DNA of 64,000 nt from CAG-217 sp963605415. GTDB lineage: Bacteria; Bacillota; Clostridia; Oscillospirales; Acutalibacteraceae. The notes under the pieces were generated by a model. The model searched no databases and was not told the DNA's origin. It saw only the letters and a list, made by a program, of their open reading frames with translations. Every line of letters starts with the position of its first letter. Positions within the stretch are counted from its first letter, which is position 1. Location: the NCBI GenBank assembly GCA_963605415.1, contig CAVCUL010000004.1, forward strand, positions 1 through 64,000, given 5' to 3'. Below are positions 24,236 to 31,466 of the stretch, one piece after another. A program made the translations under genes and the position numbers.

Positions 24236-26136
24236 ATTTCTTCCTCACCGGCAGTCAGTTCCTCACCGGCGCTCTCCCACCGGGCGTACAGATCATCTCT
24301 GTGGGCGGTGACAGCGTCCAGCCTGGCGGTCAGGTCCATCAGCGCCTGGTAGTCCGCCCCGGCAGACAGCTGCGCTTGCAGCTCCTCGATCTCCGCCTCC
24401 GTCTCCTCGATCTCCGCTTCCAACCGGGTAACGGCAGTGCGCAGCTTGCGCAGGCGGGAGGCACGCTCCTTTTGCTCTTTATAAGAATTGGTCTTTGGTT
24501 TTTCTTTGTCGGCAGCCGTTGCCTGCTGGGTGACCGCACGGTGGGCCATATAGTCGTCGTAGTTGCCGGTATAGCTTTGCACCCCGGTGGGGGTCAATTC
24601 CAGCACGCGGGTCGCCAGCTTATTGATAAAATATCGGTCGTGGGACACAATGAGCATGGTGCCGTCATAGTGGAGCAGCGTGTTTTCCAGTTCTTCTCTG
24701 GAGGCTGCGTCCAGGTGGTTGGTAGGCTCGTCCAGCAGCAGGAAGTTGTAGCCGCCCAGCATCAGTTTCAGCAGCGCCACACGGGCACGCTCGCCGCCGG
24801 AGCACACGGACAGGGGGCGATATACCTCCTCGCCCTTAAAAAGAAACGCCGCCAGCGCGTTGCGCACCCGGGTCTCCGTCATTTGGGGGAAAGTATCCCA
24901 CACCTCGCCGATCACCGTTTTGGTCAGGTCCAGCTTGGCCTGCACCTGGTCAAAGTAGCCAGTGAGCAAGTTGCTGCCAAAGCGGAAAGTGCCCTCCTGG
25001 CGGGGATATTCGCCGGTCAGGATCTTAAGCAGCGTGGTCTTGCCGCAGCCGTTATCCCCCAGCAGGAACACCCGCTCCTGCCGCTGAATGTCAAAGGACA
25101 CATCCCGGAACAGCGCTTTGCCGTCAAAGGACTTGGACAGGCCGTCGCAGCTGAGCACATCCTCGCCGCTGACGCACTTGGGGGTAAAGTCAAAGCGGAT
25201 CTTCTGTACCTTGGCGTCCGGCACCACCAGCTGGGCGCGAATACGCTCGATCACCTTTTCCTTGCTCTCGGCGGTCTTAATATTCTTCTCCCGATTCCAC
25301 TGCCGTTGCTGGGCAATAATGCCCTCCAATCGGGCGATCTCTTTCATATCATTGTCGTACTTCTCGGCAATGGCCTTTTGCTCCGCCGCCTTTTTTTGCA
25401 AAAAGACGGAGTAGTTGCCGCTAAAGCAGCGGATCTTTTGATTTTCCAGCTCAATGGTCTTGTCTGTGATCCGATCCAAAAAATAGCGGTCGTGGGACAC
25501 GATCAGGCAGGCGCCCTTAAAATCGGACAGAAAACTCTCCAGCCACTCCACCGCGTGAATATCCAGGTGGTTGGTTGGCTCGTCCAGCAGCAAAAAGTCC
25601 GCCTTGGACAGCAGCAGCTTTGCCAAGATCAGCTTAGACTTCTGCCCGCCGGACAGCTTGTCCGTAGACATATCAAACTGCTTTTCCGTAAAGCCCAGGC
25701 CCAGCAGCGCCGAGCGGGTCATAGATTTATAAGTCAGGCCGCCGTCCCGCTGGAACTGCTCCGTCAGCCGGTCTTGCAGAGCGATATCCGCCGCCGTGTC
25801 CCCTTGCCCGCTGCGCAGGCGCGCGCCCACTTCTTCCAGTTGACGCTCCAGCTCAATCAGCGGGGCAAACACGCTGACCAGCTCGTTCCACACGGTATTG
25901 CCGGCAGAGCAGGTGTGCTGCTCCATATAGCCCAGCTTGCAGTTCTTGGAGAGAAAGGCGCCGCCGCTGTCCGGCGTGTAGTCGCCGCAGATCACCTTAA
26001 ACAGCGAGGTCTTGCCCACGCCGTTGGCGCCCACAAAGCCCACTTTCTCCCGTTCTTTGATAGAGAAAGACACCCCGGAGAACAGCGTGCGCTCCCCAAA
26101 GGATAAAGTCAAATTCTGTACATCTAAAACGGCCAC
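24232..26136 (-). CDS. ABC-F family ATP-binding protein
   Basis: 634 residues with two ABC domains and no membrane segments. Walker A GANGVGKTS (about 36) and GDNGCGKTT (about 358), signatures LSGGQKSK and CSGGERAR, and two LLLDEPTNHLD Walker B motifs are visible. The inter-domain linker (about 235-310) and a C-terminal coiled coil (about 545-630) are typical of the Uup/YdiF-like group. ABC-F proteins act on the ribosome, relieving stalling; antibiotic-protection members exist but nothing here indicates that role. The start is GTG 26136 with GGAGG 6 nt upstream. Confidence 0.94.
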   Translation of the reverse strand: MAVLDVQNLTLSFGERTLFSGVSFSIKEREKVGFVGANGVGKTSLFKVICGDYTPDSGGAFLSKNCKLGYMEQHTCSAGNTVWNELVSVFAPLIELERQLEEVGARLRSGQGDTAADIALQDRLTEQFQRDGGLTYKSMTRSALLGLGFTEKQFDMSTDKLSGGQKSKLILAKLLLSKADFLLLDEPTNHLDIHAVEWLESFLSDFKGACLIVSHDRYFLDRITDKTIELENQKIRCFSGNYSVFLQKKAAEQKAIAEKYDNDMKEIARLEGIIAQQRQWNREKNIKTAESKEKVIERIRAQLVVPDAKVQKIRFDFTPKCVSGEDVLSCDGLSKSFDGKALFRDVSFDIQRQERVFLLGDNGCGKTTLLKILTGEYPRQEGTFRFGSNLLTGYFDQVQAKLDLTKTVIGEVWDTFPQMTETRVRNALAAFLFKGEEVYRPLSVCSGGERARVALLKLMLGGYNFLLLDEPTNHLDAASREELENTLLHYDGTMLIVSHDRYFINKLATRVLELTPTGVQSYTGNYDDYMAHRAVTQQATAADKEKPKTNSYKEQKERASRLRKLRTAVTRLEAEIEETEAEIEELQAQLSAGADYQALMDLTARLDAVTAHRDDLYARWESAGEELTAGEEEI

Positions 26137-26193
26137 AGGCGCCCTCCTCCCGGTTTACAAAATGGATTTGCCCATATTTTACACTATCCCGGC

Positions 26194-26222
26194 TTGAAAG
26201 TGAAGTCCTTTTTTGTTATTAT
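26194..26222 (+). promoter_or_regulatory. Promoter of manA
   Basis: -35 TTGAAA (26194-26199), a 17-nt spacer and -10 TATTAT (26217-26222) on plus. Confidence 0.75.
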
Positions 26223-26257
26223 ATCTAAGAAATCAATCTAAAACAGAGGAAACAACG

Positions 26258-27211
26258 ATGGAGATCTTAAAATTACAGCCTATCTTTAAGGATTATATTT
26301 GGGGCGGTCAGCGCTTGCGTGCGGACTTTGGGTTCCAAAGTGACCTGTCCAAGCTGGCAGAGGGCTGGATGTTGGCCTGCCACCAGGCGGGTATGAACAC
26401 CGTTGACGGCGGCAGTTATAACGGTCAATCCCTGGAACAGGTGATAAAAACCGTAGGCAAAGAGGCTCTGTGCGGCACCAACGCCGCCCGGTTCCCCTAC
26501 TTCCCGGTGCTCATTAAGCTGATCGACGCCAAGGACAACCTGTCCATTCAGGTACACCCGGACGACGACTACGCCCGCCGGGTGGAGAATGAATTTGGCA
26601 AAACCGAGATGTGGTATGTGCTGGACGCAGCTCCCGGCGCCCAGCTGATCTACGGCTTTAAGGAGAAGATCAGCAAGGAAGCGTTCAAAACTGCGATTGA
26701 AAACAACACCCTGCCCCAGGTGCTCAACCATGTGGATATTCATAGAGGCGATGTGTTCTTTATTGAAGCGGGCACAGTGCACGCCATCGGCAAGGGCGCG
26801 CTGATCGCCGAAATTCAGCAAAACAGCAATGTGACATACCGGGTATACGACTACGACCGGCGGGGCGCTGACGGCAAGCCCCGGGAGCTGCATGTGGTCA
26901 AGGCGCTGGATGTAGCTGTGCCAGAGCCGCCCAAATACGATACCAAGCCTATGGGACAAAAAGAAGATATAGACGGCGGCAGCCGCCAGCTGCTGGCCCA
27001 TTGCCCGCTGTTTACCGTTTATCATTATGCCGTCAGCAGCACGGTACAGCTAACTGCCGGGACAGAGAGCTTTCAGCACATCTTAATCACCGACGGCACA
27101 GGCACCATCGGCAACCGTGCACTGCAAAAGGGCGACAGTTTCCTGGTACCCGCCGGATACGGCAATTATGCCGTCAGCGGCCAACTGGATATGCTGGTCA
27201 CTTCCATTTAA
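26258..27211 (+). CDS. manA: Class I mannose-6-phosphate isomerase
   Basis: 317 residues from ATG 26258 behind AGAGGAAA; the longer frame from 26213 has no SD. It interconverts mannose-6-P and fructose-6-P. The N-terminus LQPIFKDYIWGGQRL and the zinc-site motifs LSIQVHPDD (about 93), GKTEMWYVL (about 115) and AGTVHAIGKG (about 175) are typical of the short Firmicute form. It may serve the GH38 alpha-mannosidase product and the phosphohexomutase nearby. It is monocistronic with its own terminator. Confidence 0.95.
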   Translation: MEILKLQPIFKDYIWGGQRLRADFGFQSDLSKLAEGWMLACHQAGMNTVDGGSYNGQSLEQVIKTVGKEALCGTNAARFPYFPVLIKLIDAKDNLSIQVHPDDDYARRVENEFGKTEMWYVLDAAPGAQLIYGFKEKISKEAFKTAIENNTLPQVLNHVDIHRGDVFFIEAGTVHAIGKGALIAEIQQNSNVTYRVYDYDRRGADGKPRELHVVKALDVAVPEPPKYDTKPMGQKEDIDGGSRQLLAHCPLFTVYHYAVSSTVQLTAGTESFQHILITDGTGTIGNRALQKGDSFLVPAGYGNYAVSGQLDMLVTSI

Positions 27212-27236
27212 CAAAAAATTAATAGGCACGCATAAA

Positions 27237-27277
27237 AAGTCATTGCTATGGGCAAGATAGCAATGACTTATTTTTTT
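27237..27277 (+). terminator. Terminator of manA
   Basis: A 13-bp perfect stem (27237-27249 with 27257-27269), a 7-nt loop and seven T (27271-27277). Its tail borders the SD of the DUF378 gene. Confidence 0.92.
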
Positions 27278-27290
27278 GGAGATGAAATTT

Positions 27291-27500
27291 ATGCGTGTGC
27301 TCAATACGATTGCTCTGATCCTGACCATTATCGGCGGGATTAACTGGGGCAGTATCGGGATGTTTAAGTTTGACATTGTGGCGTGGATTTGCGGCGGGCA
27401 AGATGCGATATTTGCCCGGATCATCTACGCAGTTGTCGGCTTAGCTGCCGTCTGGTGCATCAGCCTGCTGTTTGGCAACCGAAAAATCACAGAGGAATAA
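27291..27500 (+). CDS. DUF378 family small membrane protein
   Basis: 69 residues from ATG 27291, with GGAG 9 nt upstream; in-frame starts at 27276 (TTG) and 27282 are too close to the SD. Two membrane helices (about 3-25 and 40-62) flank NWGSIGMFKFDIVAWICGG, the hallmark of DUF378 (YuzA-like) proteins. The function is unknown. The gene starts 21 nt after the manA hairpin stem, so it depends on read-through or an unseen promoter. Confidence 0.85.
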   Translation: MRVLNTIALILTIIGGINWGSIGMFKFDIVAWICGGQDAIFARIIYAVVGLAAVWCISLLFGNRKITEE

Positions 27501-27501
27501 G

Positions 27502-27539
27502 AAAAAAAACACGGTCTGTAGCCTTGACTACGGACCGTG
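27502..27539 (-). terminator. Terminator of the 5S rRNA gene
   Basis: A 12-bp stem (27510-27521 with 27528-27539), a 6-nt loop and eight U on minus (27502-27509), 8 nt beyond the 5S 3' end. Confidence 0.92.
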
Positions 27540-27547
27540 CTCTTTAT

Positions 27548-27662
27548 GTCAGCACTACTTATCTTCCCGGGAAGTCGCCCTCCAAGTATTGTCAGCGTGA
27601 ATGAGCTTAACTACCGTGTTCGGGATGGGAACGGGTGAACCCTCATCACAATCAGCACCGAC
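27548..27662 (-). rRNA. rrf: 5S ribosomal RNA
   Basis: About 115 nt on minus with the conserved CCGTTCCCATCCCGAACACGG block and a terminal helix between GTCGGTGCT (27654-27662) and AGTGCTGAC (27548-27556). It is not linked to 16S or 23S genes here: upstream is sigE, downstream the terminator. The ends are estimated from the helix and may be off by a few nt. Confidence 0.93.
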
Positions 27663-27672
27663 TGCAAAAAGT

Positions 27673-27701
27673 AGATTACCACAAAGCACCCCGTTTGTCA
27701 A
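27673..27701 (-). promoter_or_regulatory. Sigma-A promoter of the isolated 5S gene
   Basis: On minus, -35 TTGACA (27696-27701) directly abuts the sigE stop codon; a 17-nt spacer leads to -10 TAATCT (27673-27678). Transcription should begin about 3-5 nt before the mature 5S. Confidence 0.85.
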
Positions 27702-28403
27702 CTACGATTTGGCATATTCCCGCAGTATTTCCTTGCGAATTTTGGATAAAATACGCTTTTCCAGCCGAGAGATATACGACTGGGATATGCCCATTTGGTC
27801 CGCCAACTGCTTTTGCGTATGTACCCGGGCGCCGAACAGCCCAAACCGCTGTACCATCAGATGCCTCTCTTTTTCCGGTAAGCGCTGTACAATCCTACGC
27901 AGCAGCCGTTTTTCGTCGTCGTCCTCTAAGAGTTCCGACACTGCATCCGGTTCTGTGCCCAGCACATCACTGAGAGTCAGCTCGTTACCGTCCCAATCCA
28001 CAGACAGCGGCTCATCAAAGCTTATCTCTGTTTTTATATTGGACACCTTGCGCAGGTGCATGAGAATTTCGTTCTCAATGCAGCGAGAGGCGTAGGTTGC
28101 CAACTCAATATTCTTATTGGGGTCAAAGGTGCGCACCGCTTTCATCAGCCCAATGGTACCGATACTCACCAGGTCCTCCGTGGCGGTTTGGCAGCTGTCA
28201 AACTTCTTGGCAATATACACCACCAGCCGCAGGTTGTGCACCACCAAAAGCTCCCGGTGAGTATTGTCCCCTGCCCGCAGCTGGTTCATCACCGTTTCTT
28301 CCTCCTCGCGTGTCAGTGGAGGCGGTAGGGTCTCCGGCCCGTTAATATAGTGGCACTCCCGACGGAACAGCCGCTGCACCCACGCCATGATTTTCGCAAA
28401 CAT
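27702..28403 (-). CDS. sigE: Sporulation mother-cell sigma factor SigE
   Basis: 233 residues. SigE directs early mother-cell gene expression after septation. A pro-sequence of about 25 residues precedes YINGPETLPPPLTREEE, the region where pro-SigE is cleaved by SpoIIGA. Region 2 has EDLVSIGTIGLMKAVRTFD (about 77-95); region 4 has KQLADQMGISQSYISRLEKRIL (about 198-219). The gene lies 5 nt after spoIIGA, the standard arrangement. Instead of the frequent downstream sigG, a 5S rRNA gene follows. Confidence 0.96.
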   Translation of the reverse strand: MFAKIMAWVQRLFRRECHYINGPETLPPPLTREEEETVMNQLRAGDNTHRELLVVHNLRLVVYIAKKFDSCQTATEDLVSIGTIGLMKAVRTFDPNKNIELATYASRCIENEILMHLRKVSNIKTEISFDEPLSVDWDGNELTLSDVLGTEPDAVSELLEDDDEKRLLRRIVQRLPEKERHLMVQRFGLFGARVHTQKQLADQMGISQSYISRLEKRILSKIRKEILREYAKS

Positions 28404-28408
28404 TCATG

Positions 28409-29209
28409 TCACTCCCACAAAAATATTTTTGGATCTACCACCGCTTGATAGTCCTCGTTTTGGATATGCTCACTCAGCGCCACATACACCTCACCCGCTG
28501 CGCCCCGCTGCTTGCCGCTGTGTACCGTCACCTGTCGGGGACGAAAAGCAGTAAGCATACCCTCGCCGCCTACAGTCTGGTACGGGATCACCCTGGGTGT
28601 TTTCATATCCGGAAACAGACTGCGCCGGGCAACGATCACCGGCGCACCGGAAAAAGGCTCTCGCAACCGGTTGCCGCTGTCTGCCAATGCATAACAGTGC
28701 ACTTTCTGTTCCCCTGTATCTATCGTCAATTCTAAGAGGGCCCGCCGCCCGGCGTGCTTCTCATACAGCCGCAGGATCAGCACCGCCAGCACATACGCCG
28801 CCATGGCCAACAGCAACAGCGTACGGGCAGGCAGATCAAAATAGACGGCGCTGTTCTTCACCACAATACGCCGCGGGCGAAACAGCAGCCACACCCCTAC
28901 AACAAAGCCCAGCAGAGCAAAATTGGCAGCCAGAAAGCACAGCAGGCACCGCAGGTACTTCTTAACAGACCCAAAGCCAAAGGCTGCCAGCACCAGCACC
29001 AGCGCCACAGCGATTTTAGAGAGCACCACTACCCAGCCGGGCAGCTTTGGTGCCAGCAAGATCAGACTGTACGCCGCGCCCAGCGCCGCAGCCAGGCACA
29101 ACCGTCCCGACCACCGGGGCTGCTTGTTCAGCGCTGCCGTCAACAATAACAGCACAAGGGTCATAAAGAAATTGATCACCAGCAGCACATCTACATAAAC
29201 CACCTGCAC
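28409..29209 (-). CDS. spoIIGA: Pro-SigE processing peptidase SpoIIGA
   Basis: 266 residues from GTG 29209, chosen because AAGGAGG lies exactly 7 nt upstream; an upstream in-frame start at 29296 would enter the cca terminator. The N-terminal half has about five membrane helices (6-150). The C-terminal half is an aspartic-protease domain with ALADSGNRLREPFSGAPV (about 175-192); D of DSGN is the expected catalytic residue. It sits at the septum and cleaves pro-SigE on a forespore signal. It overlaps nothing and is followed 5 nt later by sigE. Confidence 0.93.
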   Translation of the reverse strand: MQVVYVDVLLVINFFMTLVLLLLTAALNKQPRWSGRLCLAAALGAAYSLILLAPKLPGWVVVLSKIAVALVLVLAAFGFGSVKKYLRCLLCFLAANFALLGFVVGVWLLFRPRRIVVKNSAVYFDLPARTLLLLAMAAYVLAVLILRLYEKHAGRRALLELTIDTGEQKVHCYALADSGNRLREPFSGAPVIVARRSLFPDMKTPRVIPYQTVGGEGMLTAFRPRQVTVHSGKQRGAAGEVYVALSEHIQNEDYQAVVDPKIFLWE

Positions 29210-29229
29210 GCCATCGCCTCCTTGCTTCC

Positions 29230-29263
29230 AGTATAGCTCAACAGTGCAGGCCGAATTTGTCAT
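29230..29263 (-). promoter_or_regulatory. Candidate spoIIG-type promoter (22-nt spacer)
   Basis: On minus, ATGACA (29258-29263) and TATACT (29230-29235) are separated by 22 nt. That unusual spacing is known for the Spo0A-activated spoIIG promoter of Bacillus subtilis. TGACAAA overlapping the -35 differs by one base from a 0A-box. The transcript would start near 29223, close to the SD, which is a weakness. Confidence 0.4.
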
Positions 29264-29274
29264 ATCCGGGCAAT

Positions 29275-29329
29275 AAAAAAAGAGGACAAACCCCAAAATT
29301 GCGCCAAATTTCGCAAAGGGTTTGTCCTT
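29275..29329 (-). terminator. Terminator of cca
   Basis: AGGACAAACCC (29283-29293) pairs with 29318-29328, with an inner TTGCG/CGCAA stem and seven U on minus (29275-29281). It isolates cca from spoIIGA. Confidence 0.88.
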
Positions 29330-29346
29330 TTTCTTTTACTCTATTT

Positions 29347-30690
29347 TTATTCCGTCCGCGGCAGGTCTAACCCTGCCAAATAAGCAAGCAGTGCCGCCCG
29401 CTCATTCTCCACTTCTCCGCCGATCACCCCGGAAAGTAGTGCGTCCAGCGCCCCGCCGATGGCCTTACCCCGGTATCCTAATGCCAGCAGTTCCCGTCCG
29501 CCGACATTTAAGTCTCGGAGAGAAAACGCATCTCCCCGCTCTAAGATCTCCCGCAGCAACGCCTTCGTGCGGTACAGTTCTTCAATCTCCGGCTGGGTGC
29601 GCGCCAAATTCTGCGCCGCCAAATCAGCGGTTTTTACATCAATCAGATCCAGCGTGCCCGCCGGGCCTAATCGATTCAGCCACCGCTTAATACTCTTTTC
29701 CTCCGTGACTATGCAATGGTCGTGATAATGAATCAGCGGTAAAATGCGCTGCAGTCCGGCACGACTGATTTTCAGTCGTGCCAGCGCCGTTTTGGCCAGC
29801 TGCTCACTGACTGCCGGGTGACCGTAAAAATGATCAATGCCCTTTTCATCCGTGGTTTTGCAGGCCGGCTTGCCTGTATCGTGAAAGAGCATGGTCAACC
29901 GCAGCTCCGCGTCCTTAGGCGCCGCCTCAACAGATTTTGCAATGTGGGTGAACACATCATACACATGCCATGAATTATGCTGCGCGCAAGCAAAGGCAGG
30001 TACCAGCTCCGGCACAACTACGCCAATAATCTCCCTGTAACGAGTCAACACCTCAAAGGCCCAATCGCCCAGCAGCAGCTTTTTCAGCTCAATAAAAATC
30101 CGCTCGGCAGACACCAAAAGCAGTCGCTCTTTCAGTGCAAAGACCGCCTTTTCCGTTTCATCTTCCAAAGTAAAGCCAAGCACCGCGGCAAAGCGCAAGG
30201 CCCGTAGAATACGCAAGGCATCCTCCGTAAATCGCCGTCGCGGCTCGCCCACACACCGCAGACATTTTGCCTTTATATCCGCCTGCCCGCCAAAGGGGTC
30301 TACCAGTCCCTGCGCCGGATGGTAAGCCATGGCATTGACGGTAAAATCCCGCCGGGCCAGATCCGTCTCCACCTGCGGTACAAAGGTCACTCCGTCCGGG
30401 TGGCGGCTGTCCGTATAGCTGCCGTCAGTACGAAAGGTGGTAATCTCATAGGTCTTTCCGTTCAAAAAAGCGGCAACGGTGCCGTGCTGCAAGCCGGTCT
30501 CAATATACCGTATGCCGGCCGCGGCCAGCACCGCCTCCGTCTGCCGGGGCAGTGCAGAGGTGCACAGGTCAATATCCGCATACGCCCGACCCATACAGGC
30601 GTCTCGCACGCAGCCGCCCACCGCATAAGCGCGGTAGCCTGCCTGCTCCAGTAGTGCCAATAGCTGCCGGGATTCTGTATCCAGTTTCAA
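29347..30690 (-). CDS. cca: CCA tRNA nucleotidyltransferase with HD domain
   Basis: 447 residues. It adds or repairs the 3' CCA of tRNAs. The nucleotidyltransferase motifs are AVGGCVRDACMGR (about 22-34) and ADIDLCTSA (about 37-45); RRDFTVNAMAY (about 112) and EDALRILRALRFA (about 155) are class II CCA/poly(A) polymerase motifs. The C-terminal half holds an HD-like domain (LTMLFHDTGKPACKTTD, about 262). It is monocistronic, divergent from a small membrane-protein gene. Confidence 0.95.
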   Translation of the reverse strand: MKLDTESRQLLALLEQAGYRAYAVGGCVRDACMGRAYADIDLCTSALPRQTEAVLAAAGIRYIETGLQHGTVAAFLNGKTYEITTFRTDGSYTDSRHPDGVTFVPQVETDLARRDFTVNAMAYHPAQGLVDPFGGQADIKAKCLRCVGEPRRRFTEDALRILRALRFAAVLGFTLEDETEKAVFALKERLLLVSAERIFIELKKLLLGDWAFEVLTRYREIIGVVVPELVPAFACAQHNSWHVYDVFTHIAKSVEAAPKDAELRLTMLFHDTGKPACKTTDEKGIDHFYGHPAVSEQLAKTALARLKISRAGLQRILPLIHYHDHCIVTEEKSIKRWLNRLGPAGTLDLIDVKTADLAAQNLARTQPEIEELYRTKALLREILERGDAFSLRDLNVGGRELLALGYRGKAIGGALDALLSGVIGGEVENERAALLAYLAGLDLPRTE

Positions 30691-30722
30691 ATAATCACCT
30701 GCCTTACGGGTATGCTAACGGT

Positions 30723-31103
30723 ATGACTGATTTTTTCTTTTATCTCTATCGTTTCATGTACGGCGGCGCCGCCTACTGCACCATAGAGCTGGTGTATCGT
30801 GGACGCACCCATTACTCCATGTTCTTTGCCGGCGGGATCATCCTGGCCGCCTTTTACTGCCTGGAGCGCATACACGCGGGTTTGCCGCTGGCGGTTAAGT
30901 GCCTGCTGGGTGCCGGGATCATCACCGGGATAGAACTGGTATTCGGCCTGGTGTTCAACCGGGCGCTGGACATGGGCGTTTGGGATTACAGCCATATGCC
31001 GTTTAATTTATGGGGACAAATTTGCCTGCCCTTCACGCTGATTTGGTTAGGCTTTAGCTTTTTACTGTTCCGTTTTGTCATTCCAAACGATCCGCTGATT
31101 TGA
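30723..31103 (+). CDS. PF06541-like small membrane protein (putative ABC transporter permease family)
   Basis: 126 residues from ATG 30723; no clear SD is visible. Four predicted membrane helices with the family-like ELVYRGRTHYSMFFAGG and WDYSHMPFNLWGQICLPFTLIW motifs. The family is annotated as putative ABC permease type 4 / CmpB-like, but the function is not established. The last 42 nt overlap, tail to tail, the end of the minus-strand gene at 31062-31466. Confidence 0.75.
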   Translation: MTDFFFYLYRFMYGGAAYCTIELVYRGRTHYSMFFAGGIILAAFYCLERIHAGLPLAVKCLLGAGIITGIELVFGLVFNRALDMGVWDYSHMPFNLWGQICLPFTLIWLGFSFLLFRFVIPNDPLI

Positions 31104-31466
31104 GCGCCGAGCATAGTCTGCCAACACCTGCCGCGCCTGTGCCCGTTCCTCCGGAGTCAAGAGCGCCTGCTCCTCCGGGTAATCCCATCGATCAAAAGGT
31201 TCTTTCTTGGTAATGACCCGCACACGGCCCCGGCGCACCCAGGGGTACACCAGAATTTTGCGCTTGTTTTTTACATAATAGAGAAAGCCTTGCTTGCCGC
31301 CGGACACATTGCGGATATAATGCAGCCCTTTTGCTTGCTTCATAATCAGCAAAATTTGCTGGTCCGGGGGCATACGCCGCACCTGGCGGCGGTTAAAGGC
31401 CGGCAGCAGCACCAGGCCAAGTACCAACACGCTGACAATGATTAGTACAATTTGCCAGCCGCTCAT
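31062..31466 (-). CDS. Small membrane-anchored protein of unknown function
   Basis: 134 residues from ATG 31466, which overlaps the GH38 stop (ATGA); an upstream start at 31478 is less likely. One N-terminal membrane helix (about 6-25) is followed by a basic cytoplasmic region containing YYVKNKRKILVYPWVRRGRVRV and a C-terminal helix with TPEERAQARQVLADYARR. I do not recognise the family. It is translationally coupled to the alpha-mannosidase and is the last gene of that operon. Confidence 0.7.
   Translation of the reverse strand: MSGWQIVLIIVSVLVLGLVLLPAFNRRQVRRMPPDQQILLIMKQAKGLHYIRNVSGGKQGFLYYVKNKRKILVYPWVRRGRVRVITKKEPFDRWDYPEEQALLTPEERAQARQVLADYARRSNQRIVWNDKTEQ

Noticed and set aside
24232..26136. 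Antibiotic-resistance ABC-F determinant
   Set aside because: Domain layout with a C-terminal coiled coil and housekeeping operon context fit a general ribosome-associated ABC-F; nothing points to resistance.
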